From Nageia nagi (lineage: Eukaryota; Pinophyta), in NCBI GenBank assembly GCA_050084985.1, contig JBITNC010000001.1, positions 27,094,001 to 27,158,000 of the forward strand: a stretch of DNA of 64,000 bases, written 5' to 3'. A program made the translations under genes and the position numbers. How positions within the stretch are numbered: the first letter of the stretch is position 1; every line of letters begins with the position of its first letter. Shown in pieces: positions 1 to 11,838 of this stretch. A model generated the notes under the pieces. The model saw only the letters and a list, made by a program, of their open reading frames with translations. It was not told the origin of the DNA and did no database searches.

Positions 1-498
1 TGCATTCCATGAAACAATCTAAATCATGCATCTTGTCAAACACTTATGGTGCAGCTCAATGAAACTTATTTTAGGATCCTCGCACCAAGCGATGACTATC
101 GGATTTGGAATATATAAATTATTTCAGTAAATTTTTACATCGTAGGTGTCTACTCATAGAGTGAGAATGCAAAATTTTCATCAATAGTTGTGAATGTTTG
201 GTTAACCATTGATTGAAATTAAGCTGTCGAGTTTATGTATAGCACAAATTTGTGCCAGTACTTGTGTCGTCACAAGTATGTAGCATCCATCATATCATCA
301 TCCACCATACCATCCATGGTTGCTTCTCTTCTCATGTTTTGATCACTATCTACATCATGCATCTTGTGAAAGAATTCATTAGCATCGTCGAGTTTATCCG
401 TACGATAGAGGGATTGGATGCTCTATTTTTAATATAATAGAGACAACCATTCTTTCATAAGTTTTGTTCTTGCCCTGTTTTATGCTTTATTTTTGTTC
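1..498. other. Unassigned AT-rich sequence
   Basis: No gene, RNA or repeat boundary was recognised here. Short open frames exist but have no family likeness or coding composition. The stretch ends at the target site of the miniature LTR element that follows. Confidence 0.5.
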
Positions 499-503
499 TT
501 AAG

Positions 504-769
504 TGTTAATATCTTAACGGATCATAACTGGATTATGGCTCATTCTTACAAAAATACATTAATTCTACACTGATAAATCGCTTGCACCACTTCGAGGGGG
601 GCACCTCCTTAAGAATCACTTCTCACATGAAACTCAACTCATTCTTCTTTCTTTTTAATAATAGGAAAACCCCCTATAAATAGCTTTTACAACATAAGTA
701 ACCAAATGCATAGTGCATATGGGACTAAACACAAGTACTATTTCTAATACATGTTATGGGGTCATAACA
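504..769 (+). repeat. 5' LTR of the TRIM-like element
   Basis: This 266-bp terminal repeat aligns end to end with 1100-1365. It starts TGTTAATATC and ends GTCATAACA. It carries a TATAAATA box at 675-682. Visible substitutions against its partner suggest the insertion is not recent. Confidence 0.85.
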
Positions 770-1099
770 TTGCCACCCCCTTAAGGAAGCTTTATCCTCA
801 AAGCTACTACACATTACACACCAACGAAATGTAATACACACCACACACCTAATCTATTAAGGGGAGTCATAGCATTCTTATCCCTTTAGACAAGCTTTAT
901 CCTCAAAGCTTGCCAAAAATACAAAGTACATATACAATCTATCCATGAATAACAAAGACAAGAGGGAACTAAGGAGTCCAATTTGGCCATAGTAGCGAAC
1001 AGTGCACCAAAGATGAACATGAGCCCATGTATGTATCAAAACTCCACTCCAAGAAGGATGATGCTAATGCCGAGGAAGGAACAAAAAAAAGGCTTTGGA

Positions 1100-1365
1100 T
1101 GTTACGATCCTAAAAGATCGTAAATGGATTATGGCTTATTCTTACAAAATTAGACTAATTCTACACTAATGGATTATTTGCACCACTTCAAGGGAGGTAC
1201 CTCCTTGAGAATCACTTCTCACATAAAACTGAACTCATTCTTCTTTCTTTTTAATAATAAAGAAACCCTCTATAAATAACTTTTACAACATAAGTAACCC
1301 AATGCATATTGCATATGGGACTAAACACAAGTACTATTCCTAATACATGTTATGACATTATAACA
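1100..1365 (+). repeat. 3' LTR of the TRIM-like element
   Basis: This is the 266-bp partner of 504-769, starting TGTTACGATC and ending ATTATAACA, followed directly by the TTAAG target duplication. It has the same TATAAATA box at 1271-1278. The A/G-rich string at its left edge is the likely polypurine tract. Confidence 0.85.
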
Positions 1366-1414
1366 TTAAGAAACTGACTACCTCTATCAACTAAATGGAA
1401 GCTCTATTCTTTAG

Positions 1415-1635
1415 AGAACCGGGTGGAGAACCTGAAGCCCTCCAATGACATCGACTTAAGGGTTTTAAGGGGTAATATAGTTGATGTTATAGGCGAAGGT
1501 GCTAAAGTGAAAAAAGAAGGTGCAACCTTGGTACCCGTGGATGAGTCCCATTGGCCCGACTCGCCTGATGCGTACCCGATATTTGACTGTGAGCCCATCA
1601 AACAAATGAAATGCTATTTTAACGATACACATTGA
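1415..1635 (+). CDS. Possible 3'-terminal exon or gene fragment, family unknown
   Basis: A plus-strand frame ends with TGA at 1635 and is clearly richer in GC than its surroundings. It lies just after a pyrimidine-AG splice-acceptor-like site (CTATTCTTTAG, AG at 1413-1414). The translation has no low-complexity tracts and looks protein-like, with a run ESHWPDSPDAYPIFDCEPIK near its end. The gene could not be named. It may be the last exon of a host gene whose other exons lie outside the window, or a captured fragment. An ATG at 1423 exists, but no upstream exon is visible. The TRIM-like element inserted about 45 bp before this exon, which would place it in the preceding intron. Confidence 0.3.
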
Positions 1636-2781
1636 ACATGATTAATATGTCTCTGCGTGTAGTAGATAGTTGGTTAGCTCAGCCACTTCTTTCATCTTCT
1701 CTAATTTGTACATTCCGCTTTTTATCATAACAGTATCTTGTCAAACACCGTCAATGTAGTCTGCCATTTATTTGTAATAAATTTATCAATAATTTGATCT
1801 TTAGTCTTGAATTTCATAATATATATTTTTAGTACTTTTAATAAAAATGATAGCTCTTGAAAAAGAACTATAATTTATATTCTTAATTTTACATGTAGAA
1901 AAAGAAGTATCCAAGAAATTCAATATTATTTTGTGACTTCTCCATGAGCTTTTCAAACTCTTATAGTTCCATTAATCTAATTGGAGAGAACTTTCCAAAA
2001 TATGATACATTGAACAACCATACTAACTTTTAGGGTTTTCAAAGTGACATAGGTATTTGAGACTTTAGCTTTTACTAATTTCCAAAATTTGAGGGAAAAT
2101 ATAAATAATATTTATTAAATTTTGGTGTTTTCTACAACATAAAAAAGTGTAGTTATAATATTTAGGTGATTTTTTATGATTAGCATTTTTTATTATAATT
2201 TTTTGGCTATTTTAATTTTACCTTTCTTCGAGATAGCTATTTCAATTTTATTTTTTTATTTTTAAATGATTTTACCAGAGAAAAAAATTCCTATTATAAA
2301 ATTTTGGTGATTTAAAAAAGTATTCTATTTCTAAATTATTTTAGAAATTCTAAAAATAGCCTTTTTTCGAGGAATCGAGCTTAAAAAAACCCTAAATGTA
2401 TCTCAACATTAATTATCCATTGTAAGGGTTGAATTTGATTGCATATTGACTTTTATTGAAATTTGGAATGATGTGTGATACTATTACATATTTTTTTTAT
2501 AATTTAATAACTTTTTGAATTTTACTCTAGATAACTAAGTTGTGATATGATACAAGTGACTTCAAGCACTATTTATTTCTTGTCTTCCTCTTATTTTAAC
2601 TTGTAAAAGAAAGATAAATAATATAAAATAACATAAATATATAATATCAAGAATCAATGTGAGCAAGTTTGAAGAAAAAGTGATTGAGATGAGTAAAATG
2701 AATTGTGTTAGTACCTTATATATGATATAATCCACTAATTTAAGGTATAGTTAACCTTGGAATGTCAAGCTGACAATTGTA
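1636..2781. other. AT-rich sequence, nothing recognised
   Basis: Homopolymer-rich AT sequence. No coding frame, repeat pair or RNA gene could be supported. Confidence 0.5.
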
Positions 2782-3470
2782 AGAATGAGCACACTATGTT
2801 CTATTATATTGGTGAAAGTATTTACACACCTTGGGCATTATAATCCATGTATTGCAACTATATGTCACAAGGGTATTGCAAATAATAAAGATAATAATAA
2901 ATACATACAATAGAGGAAGATGAGGAGATGATGTAATGATCTACTCATGGCATTGGGCCTATTCAATGATGCCAACTTCAATTTTTTCAACAATATCATG
3001 TCCTTCGTGGTACACCGATGACTCATGGATATGTCTCCAATATAAATGCTTCCTCTTTGTGAGCTCATAAACTTATTATCATCTAATGTGGAGTCCATTG
3101 AGACCGCCTACCACTATAATGACAACAAACTTGTATTTGGGCAGTGTTTAATGCAATTGATGAAATATACAAAAAAAAAAAATCAAAGAGGTTGAGAGGG
3201 GGAGGGTAGATTGGTTGGAGTAAATCCCCCTTAGATCTACTTCAATAGAGTTGAGCCTAGGTTCAAAGAGAAGGAATATGCTTTGATACTAGGTAAGAAT
3301 ATTACACTATTTTATATTATATTGGTGATAGTATTTATACATCTTGCGTATGATAAACCTTGTATTGCAACTGTATGTTGTCTGACTAATAAAAAATAAA
3401 GATAATAACAAACACATACAAAAGAGAAACATGAGGAGATGATGTAGTAACTTCAACAATAATGATATTG
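2782..3470 (-). mobile_element. Decayed miniature LTR element (direct-repeat pair with Met-type primer site)
   Basis: Two related blocks of about 150 bp, 2784-2944 and 3294-3452, are direct repeats separated by about 350 bp. Read on the minus strand, the right block ends at about 3293 and is followed at once by TAGTATCAAAGC. This is 10 of 12 bases identical to TGGTATCAGAGC, the primer binding site complementary to initiator methionine tRNA used by many plant copia and TRIM elements. The minus orientation is therefore preferred. No target duplication was found and the outer LTR ends are uncertain. Confidence 0.45.
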
Positions 3471-4140
3471 ATCTTGTGAAATTGGGTAATATTCATCTCT
3501 ACTTAAGGAAGAAGGTTCCACTTTATTTTCTTCATTCACTAATTCTAAATATGGATCCCATAGGTTTGACTCAAAATATCAATAATATAAATTCATATGC
3601 AAGTCAACCTAAAACTACTAAAGAAAATAATAAAATTGTGTAATCTAGATTATAGCCAAGTCCAAAATCAATGAATACATGCATAAAAAATATAATATGA
3701 ATTCTTAAGACCTTACATGATGCTCCAATACATCTTCCAATATAATTATTGAGGTTCAACTTATGTGACTCTTGACTATCCTACATTAGTTACAATTTGT
3801 AGGATTACACCATGGATCATTTTAGCCACAAATATTTGGTAATAAGCGAATTTTAAGGATCCTCAAAATTGGAAATGTCAATTCAGGGGAGTTGTACAAA
3901 GCCCCAAGTCATCAAAATTTTCCTTTTTTTAAAATTTTTTTTGGGCCAAGTCACCATTCCAAATCCATATTTTAAATTTTATTTTATTTTTTTCGCTCAA
4001 ATTTTGGAACATAAAATGGTCAACTTCACAAATAAATTATAAATTATTATTTTGACTTCAAAATAATTACTCCGTAAAAATACTAAAGTCCAAATTTGAT
4101 TTAGATAGTAGTTTAAACATCCATTGTTATTTATTACTAG
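3471..4140. other. AT-rich sequence, nothing recognised
   Basis: No coding similarity or repeat structure was found between the decayed LTR pair and the minisatellite. Confidence 0.45.
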
Positions 4141-4235
4141 AAGTCTAGAACAATTGGAGCGAGTGCATCACCAATTCCATTCGACAAGATTTGAGGATAG
4201 ATGTGAGTGCGACATAAGATCTTATTATCATTCTA

Positions 4236-4745
4236 ATGCTTGGAGTTAGCGTATCACCACCACACGCAAGCATCTTGCCACCACATGGAGTCATGGTGCC
4301 TCCACATAGAGGCATCCTACCACCACACAAAGGGATGATGCCACCACATGAAGGAATGTTGTCTTCGCACGGAGACATCCTGCCATTAAATGAAGACATG
4401 CTTCCTTTGCATGAAGGCATCCCACCATCGCATAGAGGCATGGTGCCTATGCATGAAGGCATTCTACCATCGCATAGAGGCATGGTGCCTTTGCATGAAG
4501 GCATCTTGCCATTGCATAGAGGCATGATGCCTCTGCATGAAGGCATGGTGCCTATACAAGGAGGCATCCTGCCATCGCATAAAGGCATGGTGCTTATACA
4601 TAGAGGCATCTTGCCTCTGCATGGAGGAATCCTACCTTTGCACGGAGGCATGGTGCCTCCATATAAAGGCAAGATGCCACTACACATAGGTATAACGACA
4701 TGACTTTGTTCAGTGGCAGAATGCCTTTGCATGGAGGCATCAACA
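4236..4745. repeat. 21-bp minisatellite, open on both strands
   Basis: About 23 diverged copies of a 21-bp unit lie in tandem, with a core like GGCATGGTGCCTTTGCAT. Because 21 is a multiple of three, both strands stay open. The plus strand reads 155 codons (4236-4703) of a seven-residue repeat such as HRGMVPL or HEGILPS. The minus strand reads 201 codons (4145-4750) of a seven-residue repeat such as MPLCDGR or MPSCKGT. Neither frame resembles a known protein. The simplest reading is a non-coding minisatellite that is open by arithmetic, but a repetitive small protein cannot be excluded. Confidence 0.8.
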
Positions 4746-4750
4746 TTCAT

Positions 4751-5129
4751 TTATAGGGTCAAATAAGAGGAACTAAAGACTTCTTGATAGTAGGGTCAAA
4801 TCGCCAATATTTTATATTTATATTTTTTTAAACTATCTAATTTTGTCTTTGGCTTTTTGAGATTTGCTCAAAACCACCTTAATTACGAATTTGAATCGCC
4901 TTAATTTATCTAAGGGAGTTTCAAGGAGGGGCTCTTAAAATGAACCGTAGATTACACACCATAATGGAATAATGTTTCATTTATATATACCAACTTTCAC
5001 ATGATTGAAATAATACATATTTCGTTGTTACACATTATGAATTGGTCATCAACATATGCAACTAAATATATAAATTATTTTCCCAACATTCTTGATAAAA
5101 GTATTACATTATCAAAATCGAAGTGTTGG
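4751..5129. other. Short unassigned stretch
   Basis: No supported feature between the minisatellite and the copia remnant; AT-rich with no coding likeness. Confidence 0.4.
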
Positions 5130-5760
5130 AAATTAATCTTCAATGAATGCATCATCAATTTATCATACCCGCTTCTTAGGGCTTGTTTCAATCTATATAA
5201 TGATTTTATGAGTTTTTAGACCTTGTGTTCCTATTCTTTTGCTACAAGACCTTATAATTGGATCATGTACATGGTTTCCTTGAGATCACCATATAGACAT
5301 GTAATTTTGATAGTCATATGATAATTTTTTCATCTATACGAAGATGACAATACCAATAAAGTCTGAATGGCATTCCATTTGGCTATGAGTGCAAAGGTTT
5401 CTTCATAATCAATTCCCTCTTTCTAAGCAAATTCCTTTATAGTCAACCTTACTTTATAGTTGTCAAGTGTGACATTTGATTTCTACTTGTTCAAAGGTTT
5501 CTTCATAGTAAATTCCCTCTTTCTACATAAATTCCCTTATAATAAAACTCACTTTATGGTTGTCTAGTGTGCCATTTGATTTATACTTGTTCTTATAAAT
5601 TCATTTATAGCTTATGGACTTGGTTCTTAATGGAGGTTATAACCAACTGACTTAGTTCTTAGTTGAGGTTAACCAACTCCTATGTTCCATTATTGATATA
5701 TATATAGCTTTCCTCCATGCTTCTTAAGTTAAATCTTATCTTAAGGGAATTGGTAAAAGA
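5130..5760 (-). pseudogene. Ty1/copia reverse transcriptase remnant
   Basis: Minus-strand conceptual translation, with stops and shifts, gives blocks typical of the copia RT amino-terminal half. These are a TWELV-like motif near 5650, a block resembling KARLVAKGFTQKEGIDYEETFA near 5390-5470, DVKTAFLYGDLKE near 5270-5310, and KSLYRLKQA near 5185. The KARL-to-ETFA block occurs twice in tandem (about 5385-5485 and 5489-5590), a local duplication inside the remnant. No LTRs belonging to it were found. Confidence 0.7.
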
Positions 5761-5889
5761 TTCAATAGCCAAATTTACCTTTGATGTTATCATCATTCAA
5801 AAACTTTTGATTTACTTTATTTGCAATTTAAACATCTAATTTATCGCTATTGAAAATGATTATGTTATTATGTAAATCCTAAAAATAAA

Positions 5890-6440
5890 GTCACTTATCA
5901 AAAGTCTTTTAGCCAACTTGTTTTAAAATTTTGATGAGTCGTACAAGTTGATTGGGCAACTATAAAATTTTTGACCAATAAAAATTTCAATTTTTAATTT
6001 TTTTTTTTTATTATATCATCAATCGACAATGTTAAAACTTCATAATTTCTAGTGAATTTTTTATAATATTTGGTTGAACCTAAAAATCTTTTTTATTTCT
6101 TTTACTATTTTAAATGGTGGGATGTTCAATAGAATTGCAACTTTTGTTGGGCCCACCATTAACCCTTTGTAGATTATGTGATCGAGTCATACATCGTATG
6201 GTATGATGAATAAGCATTTCTTCAAGTTTAATGTTATTTTGTGTTAGTGTCTATTAAACACTATCTTGAGAGCTTGAATATAATCTTTTAACATGTTTAA
6301 TATTGTCCAATTATCTAGGAAGAGCTCAAAAAAGTCATGAATGAACTCTTTAAATGCATTTACTATGATCTTTAAAAATACCGCTAATTTTTTTTTGGTC
6401 CAAATAGCATAATGTTGATTGAATATACTACAAAAATTTG
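5890..6440 (-). pseudogene. Ty3/gypsy reverse transcriptase remnant
   Basis: Read on the minus strand from about 6430, a broken frame gives QHYAIWTKKK, then EFIHDFFELFLDNWTILNML, then SLNLKKCLF-like and GLMVGPTKVAILLNIPP blocks. These correspond to the plant gypsy RT palm (the YLDD-like motif reads FLDN) and thumb. A later block resembling LGxTxYYRRFIRNY, the start of the RT-RNase H connection, lies at about 6045-6100. The catalytic second Asp is lost and stops are present, so this is a dead relic. It lies beside the copia remnant on the same strand, but the two belong to different superfamilies. Confidence 0.7.
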
Positions 6441-6449
6441 GACTACCCT

Positions 6450-9361
6450 ATGTAACTAGATGCATTATAAGATGACCAATTAAAAAAGAAATAAATTGGT
6501 AAATCATAAAACCTCTTATACCTTAATGGATATGAAGAGAAAGGAATAGACATGGAAACAAAGATGGCACATGATCAAATACAATATTATCACTTTTGAA
6601 TCACTAAACCAAAAAAAGAACAAAGATAAGAAAGTAAAAATGATGTGTCACCACCTTATTACAAATCTACTTGAAGAAACACAAGAATCAACTAATAATG
6701 CTAAAGTACCAAGAGGGAACCTATATCATGGGCCACCTAGAAAAGGCTCCCTTTTTTTTTAAGTAAATACTCTTATATGTATTCATTTTCAACATATTCT
6801 TCCACTTAAGAGGTATTGCATTGAATCTTTATTAGGTAACTAGCACCATCCAATTCATATGGGATCATTATTATCAAGTTAATACTAACAAATACACATT
6901 AATGCTACTAATATTACTATGACTAAACACATTACATGCGAACCTTACTTAAAAGAACACACAAATTAACTAAACAAGGTAATCCATTGACTAAGGTACT
7001 TGTATCTTGTCACTTTGAGAGGGCTCCACCCATTTTAGTAAACTTTCACATTTGCATCGATCTTCAACATATCCTTTCACTTCAAAATTATTATAATATA
7101 TATTTTTTATTAACTACATGTATGTGGGATAATTTTATCAAATTAATACTAACAAATACACATTAATACTACTATGAATAAACACATAACACCACTTTCA
7201 AATGGCTATCTAAAATTTAAATAAACAAACCACCAAGGGATATCTCAAACATGAGTTATAAATATGGAATTTAAAGGAGACACCATTTGATGATAAGTAA
7301 TGCGTTTAACTCAACTAATACAATTTGCAGCTTAAACATGTAACTTAAATGCAATTGAATAAATTAACTTACGTGTGTGATTCTAATTTAATTATTAAAG
7401 AAATCAAAGTTTTAAAAACCTTATCATTAAATCAAATCCTTCTTTTCCAATGCTTGAAAAATATGTACATAAACAACTTGAATCTCCAATCATTGCTGGA
7501 TATGTTTAAAATATATTTACCTACAATAAAGCAACAAAGGAATTTAAGTGGGGGCGAAAGAAGCCCATTTAACAAGAAACTACCACATGCAATGTTGGTT
7601 AAGGTCAAAATGGTAACAACGGTGAGCACAATATCCCTTCACTATCATATAAATAACTAATACGAGGGCAAAGGATGGATTCTCGATGAAAAAGTGTTTT
7701 GCTAATAGATGAAAGCATGTTCTAAATTGGGTATGTGGCAAAATTAGGGCATGGACTTCAATATAGTATTTTTGGTAGAATAAATTTTCTGGAGTTCAAC
7801 AAACAATGTTTGAATAGTATTAGATAATATAAATCTTTTAACGTCATTTTAAACGCAAAGTTATTAAATGATATTAGGAATGCAGTAGGGAATATAGAAA
7901 CATTGAATTTGAATATCTAATGGATATTGAATCCAAGGAGGAGCGAAGTTGCTATTACTTTTTCAAGCTCAATATCATTTTTTACCCTTAAAACCAAATT
8001 CATGAATAATAGTATGTTAGTTTCTTCATTTTATTATTTACCTTCAACACAAGAACTAATTCTGCTGATCTATGTCAGTGGTAGAATTTATTCAGTAGAT
8101 GGGCTCAAGGTGCAAACTGTAGCATGGTTAGTTTTTGGTAAGAGAACAGCAAGGCCTGTTATCTGCTAAACATCTTTCAGAATTGTGTGACCTTGATCCT
8201 CAGACAGATCAAGATGCCTATTACTTTTTTAACAGAGCATATTATCCACAATCTCCTAAGACTCCGCTGAAAAATATCTACTTTCAAATATCTTAAAGAT
8301 TTTATTTCATTGCATTTCCTCACAGGATCATTCGGTTTATAGCATCACTGGCATTTTCTACCAGTGGAGGATGGCAAATTTAAGTTCATATGAAGAATTG
8401 TGAATAGAGCTGAAATAACAGAATGATAGTATAATTTTAAATCTTCCTTAAAACTTAGGCTACTATTTTGGAGCTAGTAAGAGAAAGGATTTTGTTCGGA
8501 TCCTATTAGGGAAAATTATATGCAATTTTATTTGCTACCAATTATTAATTCATTTGAGAAAGCTTGTCTGACTTAGTATAGAAGCTTCAATTGGTCAATG
8601 AAAGCCAACAATCAAGTAATCGTTCAAATTAGCATTACAATTGTCTCAACAAATGCACAAAATAAAATTGAGCTGTTTTTTTAAATCGACCAAGCATTTG
8701 TAGTTTGCAGATTCAAAGAGTCTTAAATATTCTGCACATTGCATCCCAAAACAGACAGCGAAATGATTTTCAAATATTAATCTAATGTATCATTTGCAAA
8801 GAAGCCAATAGTTACAAACAAGTGATGCAATGTTATGACCCATGCTCAAGATCTTACCGATCTTAAGAAATCAAACATTAACATTTAGGTTTCTGCGATC
8901 AATGTGTGACTAGCTTCTACGTTTTCTGGATTAGTCTGCATATATTCCTAACTTTTCCAATAACTAAATCCTCCTTAGATTGCAATCATTAAAATATGAA
9001 AGCCTACTTCCAATTGATTGCTGTCAGTGGATAAGATGGAAATCTTGCTAGTAAGTTCAGCATAAACAGTTCAAATTCATCCACCGAATAGGTACTGCGC
9101 TGAAAGGAATACAATATATGTTTCTGTAGTTGGACCAAAGAATCTAAAAACTTCCTCAACAGAATATGCAAATTAAAGGGATAGAAAGTCTAAAAGAGGT
9201 TAGAAATTTGAAGCTATAACTATATGACTTTTTCATCACATTTCAGTGCAAAATATAACAATTTTTGACACCAACATCACTTTCTGTTTAGTTTCAGATG
9301 GGAATGAGCAATAATATCAAACGCTATAAACCCAATATATGAAAAAATGGCCCTAACTTTC
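6450..9361. other. Unassigned AT-rich stretch, includes 3' flank of the DUF962 gene
   Basis: Short open frames (for example 6936-7166, 7349-7660, 7927-8169) show no recognisable family and no coding composition. Two blocks near 6850-6905 and 7105-7165 share wording around AATACTAACAAATACACATTAA, suggesting a short local repeat. The part nearest 9361 should hold the 3'UTR of the DUF962 gene on the minus strand, but no polyadenylation site could be fixed. Confidence 0.4.
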
Positions 9362-9700
9362 CTATAGAACCTGCATTATAGGCCTCTTCCCAAGTCTCTT
9401 GATTTCACGGTCCATTTGACCTGTGAGCATCAATCCAAACATTTTGAAATCACATAAGAATGACCAAACAGGATGCCCAAAGGAAGCTGGAGTATTACCC
9501 TCAATGAAGAAGTGACTGTACCAAGCTAGTCCATACCCGGCAATAGGAACAAAGAGACCAAGCCACCATTTAATTAAAATTGCTGCAATCAAGAACAAAC
9601 CACCTGCAAGTATACCACAAAAATGCCAACGCCTAGTTGAAGGCTTGCTATGCTGGTTCATATAAAAAGGCCAAAACTCTTCAAAGTTTCTGAAATGCAT
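9362..9700 (-). CDS. DUF962/Mpo1-like small membrane protein
   Basis: An intact 112-codon frame runs from ATG at 9700 to TAG at 9362. It matches the short plant members of the DUF962 (Mpo1/YGL010W-like) family over its full length. Visible features are the N-terminal EEFWPFYMNQHSKPSTRRWH block, a hydrophobic stretch at residues 30-62 that probably forms two membrane passes, the YSHFFIEGNTPASFGHP block, and a C-terminus close to GKRPIMQVL. The family histidines at residues 17, 26, 63 and 76 are all present. In yeast Mpo1 is an ER-membrane Fe(II)-dependent dioxygenase in alpha-oxidation of 2-hydroxy fatty acids; that role for this plant protein is inference. The ATG is the first in frame after a splice-acceptor-like TCACAG (9715-9720), so a 5'UTR intron is likely. 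It is the only clearly intact host gene in the window. Confidence 0.88.
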   Translation of the reverse strand: MHFRNFEEFWPFYMNQHSKPSTRRWHFCGILAGGLFLIAAILIKWWLGLFVPIAGYGLAWYSHFFIEGNTPASFGHPVWSFLCDFKMFGLMLTGQMDREIKRLGKRPIMQVL

Positions 9701-9714
9701 ATCGAAGATACGTC

Positions 9715-11838
9715 CTGTGAGTATATGAGAAGTTGCTCTTACAAATCAGGTTTCTGAGTCAATAGGTTGAATCCTTAATCGATTTGGAACCCAAATTTAG
9801 AAAGCCATCAACTTATGGACATCAACCATTCATTTAGAAATACTTCTCATGCGATTCCATATGACCTCTCCCATGAATCCTAAGTTTGCATCAGAGGAAA
9901 CATCCAACATCAAGACAATATTCAAGCAATAAGACAATTGGGCATTGTTGAAAAATGCGAATACTCACACAAGAAGAAACGTCCTTCCTTACACACTACA
10001 AAAATGGTAACAAACAAATTTATCTACCACGTCCTTAGTCAAACGTACAAAAGTGAACTAAATAATATAAGCTAAACTGGAAAGTTCACTCTAGTGGGCT
10101 TCGTATTTCTATAGTTATGCTCGCTTGGCTGTGAACTAAAAAAAGACCACACCCTTTTTTCTTTCAATAAAGAGAAATTGATAAAATGTGAAAAAACAAA
10201 TCCAGTGCTTTGGCATTTATTTGAACATCCACATTAATTTTGAGCTAGTGGGGCTCCAGGATCAAGCCTTAACCCGTGCTTATTAGGATGTCATAGTTCA
10301 GAGCTCAGTTACAGATAAAAAATGAGGCACAAGATTTCCAACAATTGCTAATGACAGACATACAATGGACCTAGGTAAATCATAGAATTACCATGAGAAT
10401 GATATATCATAGAATTACCATGAGAATGGAAAATCAGCAAGAGAGTGTTCCACTTGACCAGTTCAAAGAATGTTAGAAGAAACTGAGACACCCCAAAAGA
10501 GAAAATCACAACCTTTACGACAGTCAATACTAAGTATGGTAGAAATACCATGGCAATCGTAAATCAGTAAAAGTGCTCCAATAGACTAGTTCAAAGAATG
10601 TTAGAAAAAACTGAGACACCCCATAAGAGAAAATCACAACCTCTGACAGTCAATAGCAAGTATGGTAGTCACTAACAGTTTTAAGGGAGATTAAACTAAA
10701 TAACCATTCTCACTCTGAAAACCAAATAAATGTCAGCAGTTCACTACAGGATTCATCAAACCTGCACTGTAAGATACAAAATCTCTAAGGCACCCTCTGA
10801 AGTAAAAAAAAATTCAATTATACCGAGAAACAGGAAGGAAAACAGATAGCAAGCAAAATCTAAATAATCATTCACCCGACAACATAGGTATTACCCCACA
10901 CAGAAAACCATAATAAGCCATACCCAGTTCAAAAAATAAGGCATATTGAGCCCCACCCAAGTTGGCCTAATTTCTTGAGATCAGTACAAGAACATGAAAG
11001 CCATTTTGAGCAATACCCAATTGAAAAAAAAAAAAAAAAAAAAAATTAGCCGTGGCCTACATACATAATCGAGAACCAAAGAAAATTTAAGAAATGTTAT
11101 GCCCTAAAGTACCAAGTCTAAATATAGGTGAACCTAAGAAATACCTTTCAATTTTTTATGTAATTTATTCTTTGCAGAGCAGCCAGTAGTTATTAACAAG
11201 TGACAACATGTACAAATCCATGATCGAAATGTAATCCATATACAATTCAAATGGTATGTACTCAAATAAGAAGGGCTTCCATTGCAGTTCCCCAAATTCA
11301 CATAAAAAAACGCATACCAATGGATGAAAGTGCAAATGGTAAACAAGAACACCCACATCTAGGTCTGCCATATCCAATGGATGAGTGTGCAAATAGTTGA
11401 ATATCATTCTCTCTCACACTCTCACGCACACATATATTACAAATTCAAATCTGGATTGAGCCATACCCATTGTAAATAACAAATATGTATCCATACCAAA
11501 CTGGTTAAATATTGCGGGTATCAGATTGCGTGCCCTACTGAATGAATTTTAGCGTCAAATTATATGCCGCAGCTAATCACTACAACAAATTATAATTCAT
11601 ATGAAGCCATACCCGAGTAAAACACAAAAGATTCAGCCATACCCAACTAATTAAATCACGAAAACATAGAATTCACAATTTTTTGTATCCTATTGAACCA
11701 GCTCTTGATATTGGGAAACCTAATTCTTAGCCTACCATGTTAGAGCCACACCCATATGATTAAAAGAGGAATTGTATCGTGTAAAATCCAACCCAAATCC
11801 TACAAACCACATAACAATTTAATTATCTCATAACATAC
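9715..11838 (-). other. Candidate 5'UTR intron of the DUF962 gene
   Basis: On the minus strand a donor-like G|GTATGTTATG ends a candidate exon at 11839, and an acceptor-like ACTCACAG lies at 9715-9720, 14 bases before the start codon. Spliced, they would give an untranslated first exon and a single coding exon. The 2.1-kb interior has no transposon coding sequence. It holds a 126-bp tandem duplication, a run of 22 A at 11024-11045, and several copies of a short motif reading TGGGTATGGCT in the transcribed sense. The splice sites are predicted by eye only. Confidence 0.35.
10410..10661. repeat. 126-bp tandem duplication
   Basis: Two adjacent copies, 10410-10535 and 10536-10661, share long identical runs such as GTTCAAAGAATGTTAGAA and AGAGAAAATCACAACCT. 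Inside the first copy and just before it, ATAGAATTACCATGAGAATG is itself doubled (10382-10401 and about 10409-10428). Confidence 0.8.

Larger units (their letters stand above)
504..1365 (+). mobile_element. TRIM-like miniature LTR retrotransposon (862 bp)
   Basis: Two direct repeats of exactly 266 bp flank a 330-bp interior without coding capacity. The element begins TGTTA and ends TAACA and is bordered by a perfect 5-bp target duplication TTAAG at 499-503 and 1366-1370. The plus orientation is supported by a TATAAATA box in each LTR (675-682 and 1271-1278, both 171 bp from the LTR start) and by a purine-rich tract at about 1068-1092 just before the 3' LTR. No convincing tRNA primer binding site follows the 5' LTR. 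The interior carries two related blocks (about 780-808 and 885-915) sharing the string CTTTATCCTCAAAGCT. Terminal repeats, TSD and absence of gag/pol fit a TRIM, a non-autonomous class moved by other elements. Confidence 0.85.

Noticed and set aside
11024-11045. Run of 22 A as a possible LINE or SINE tail
   Set aside because: No retroposon body or target duplication could be found next to it; it may be a simple A tract.
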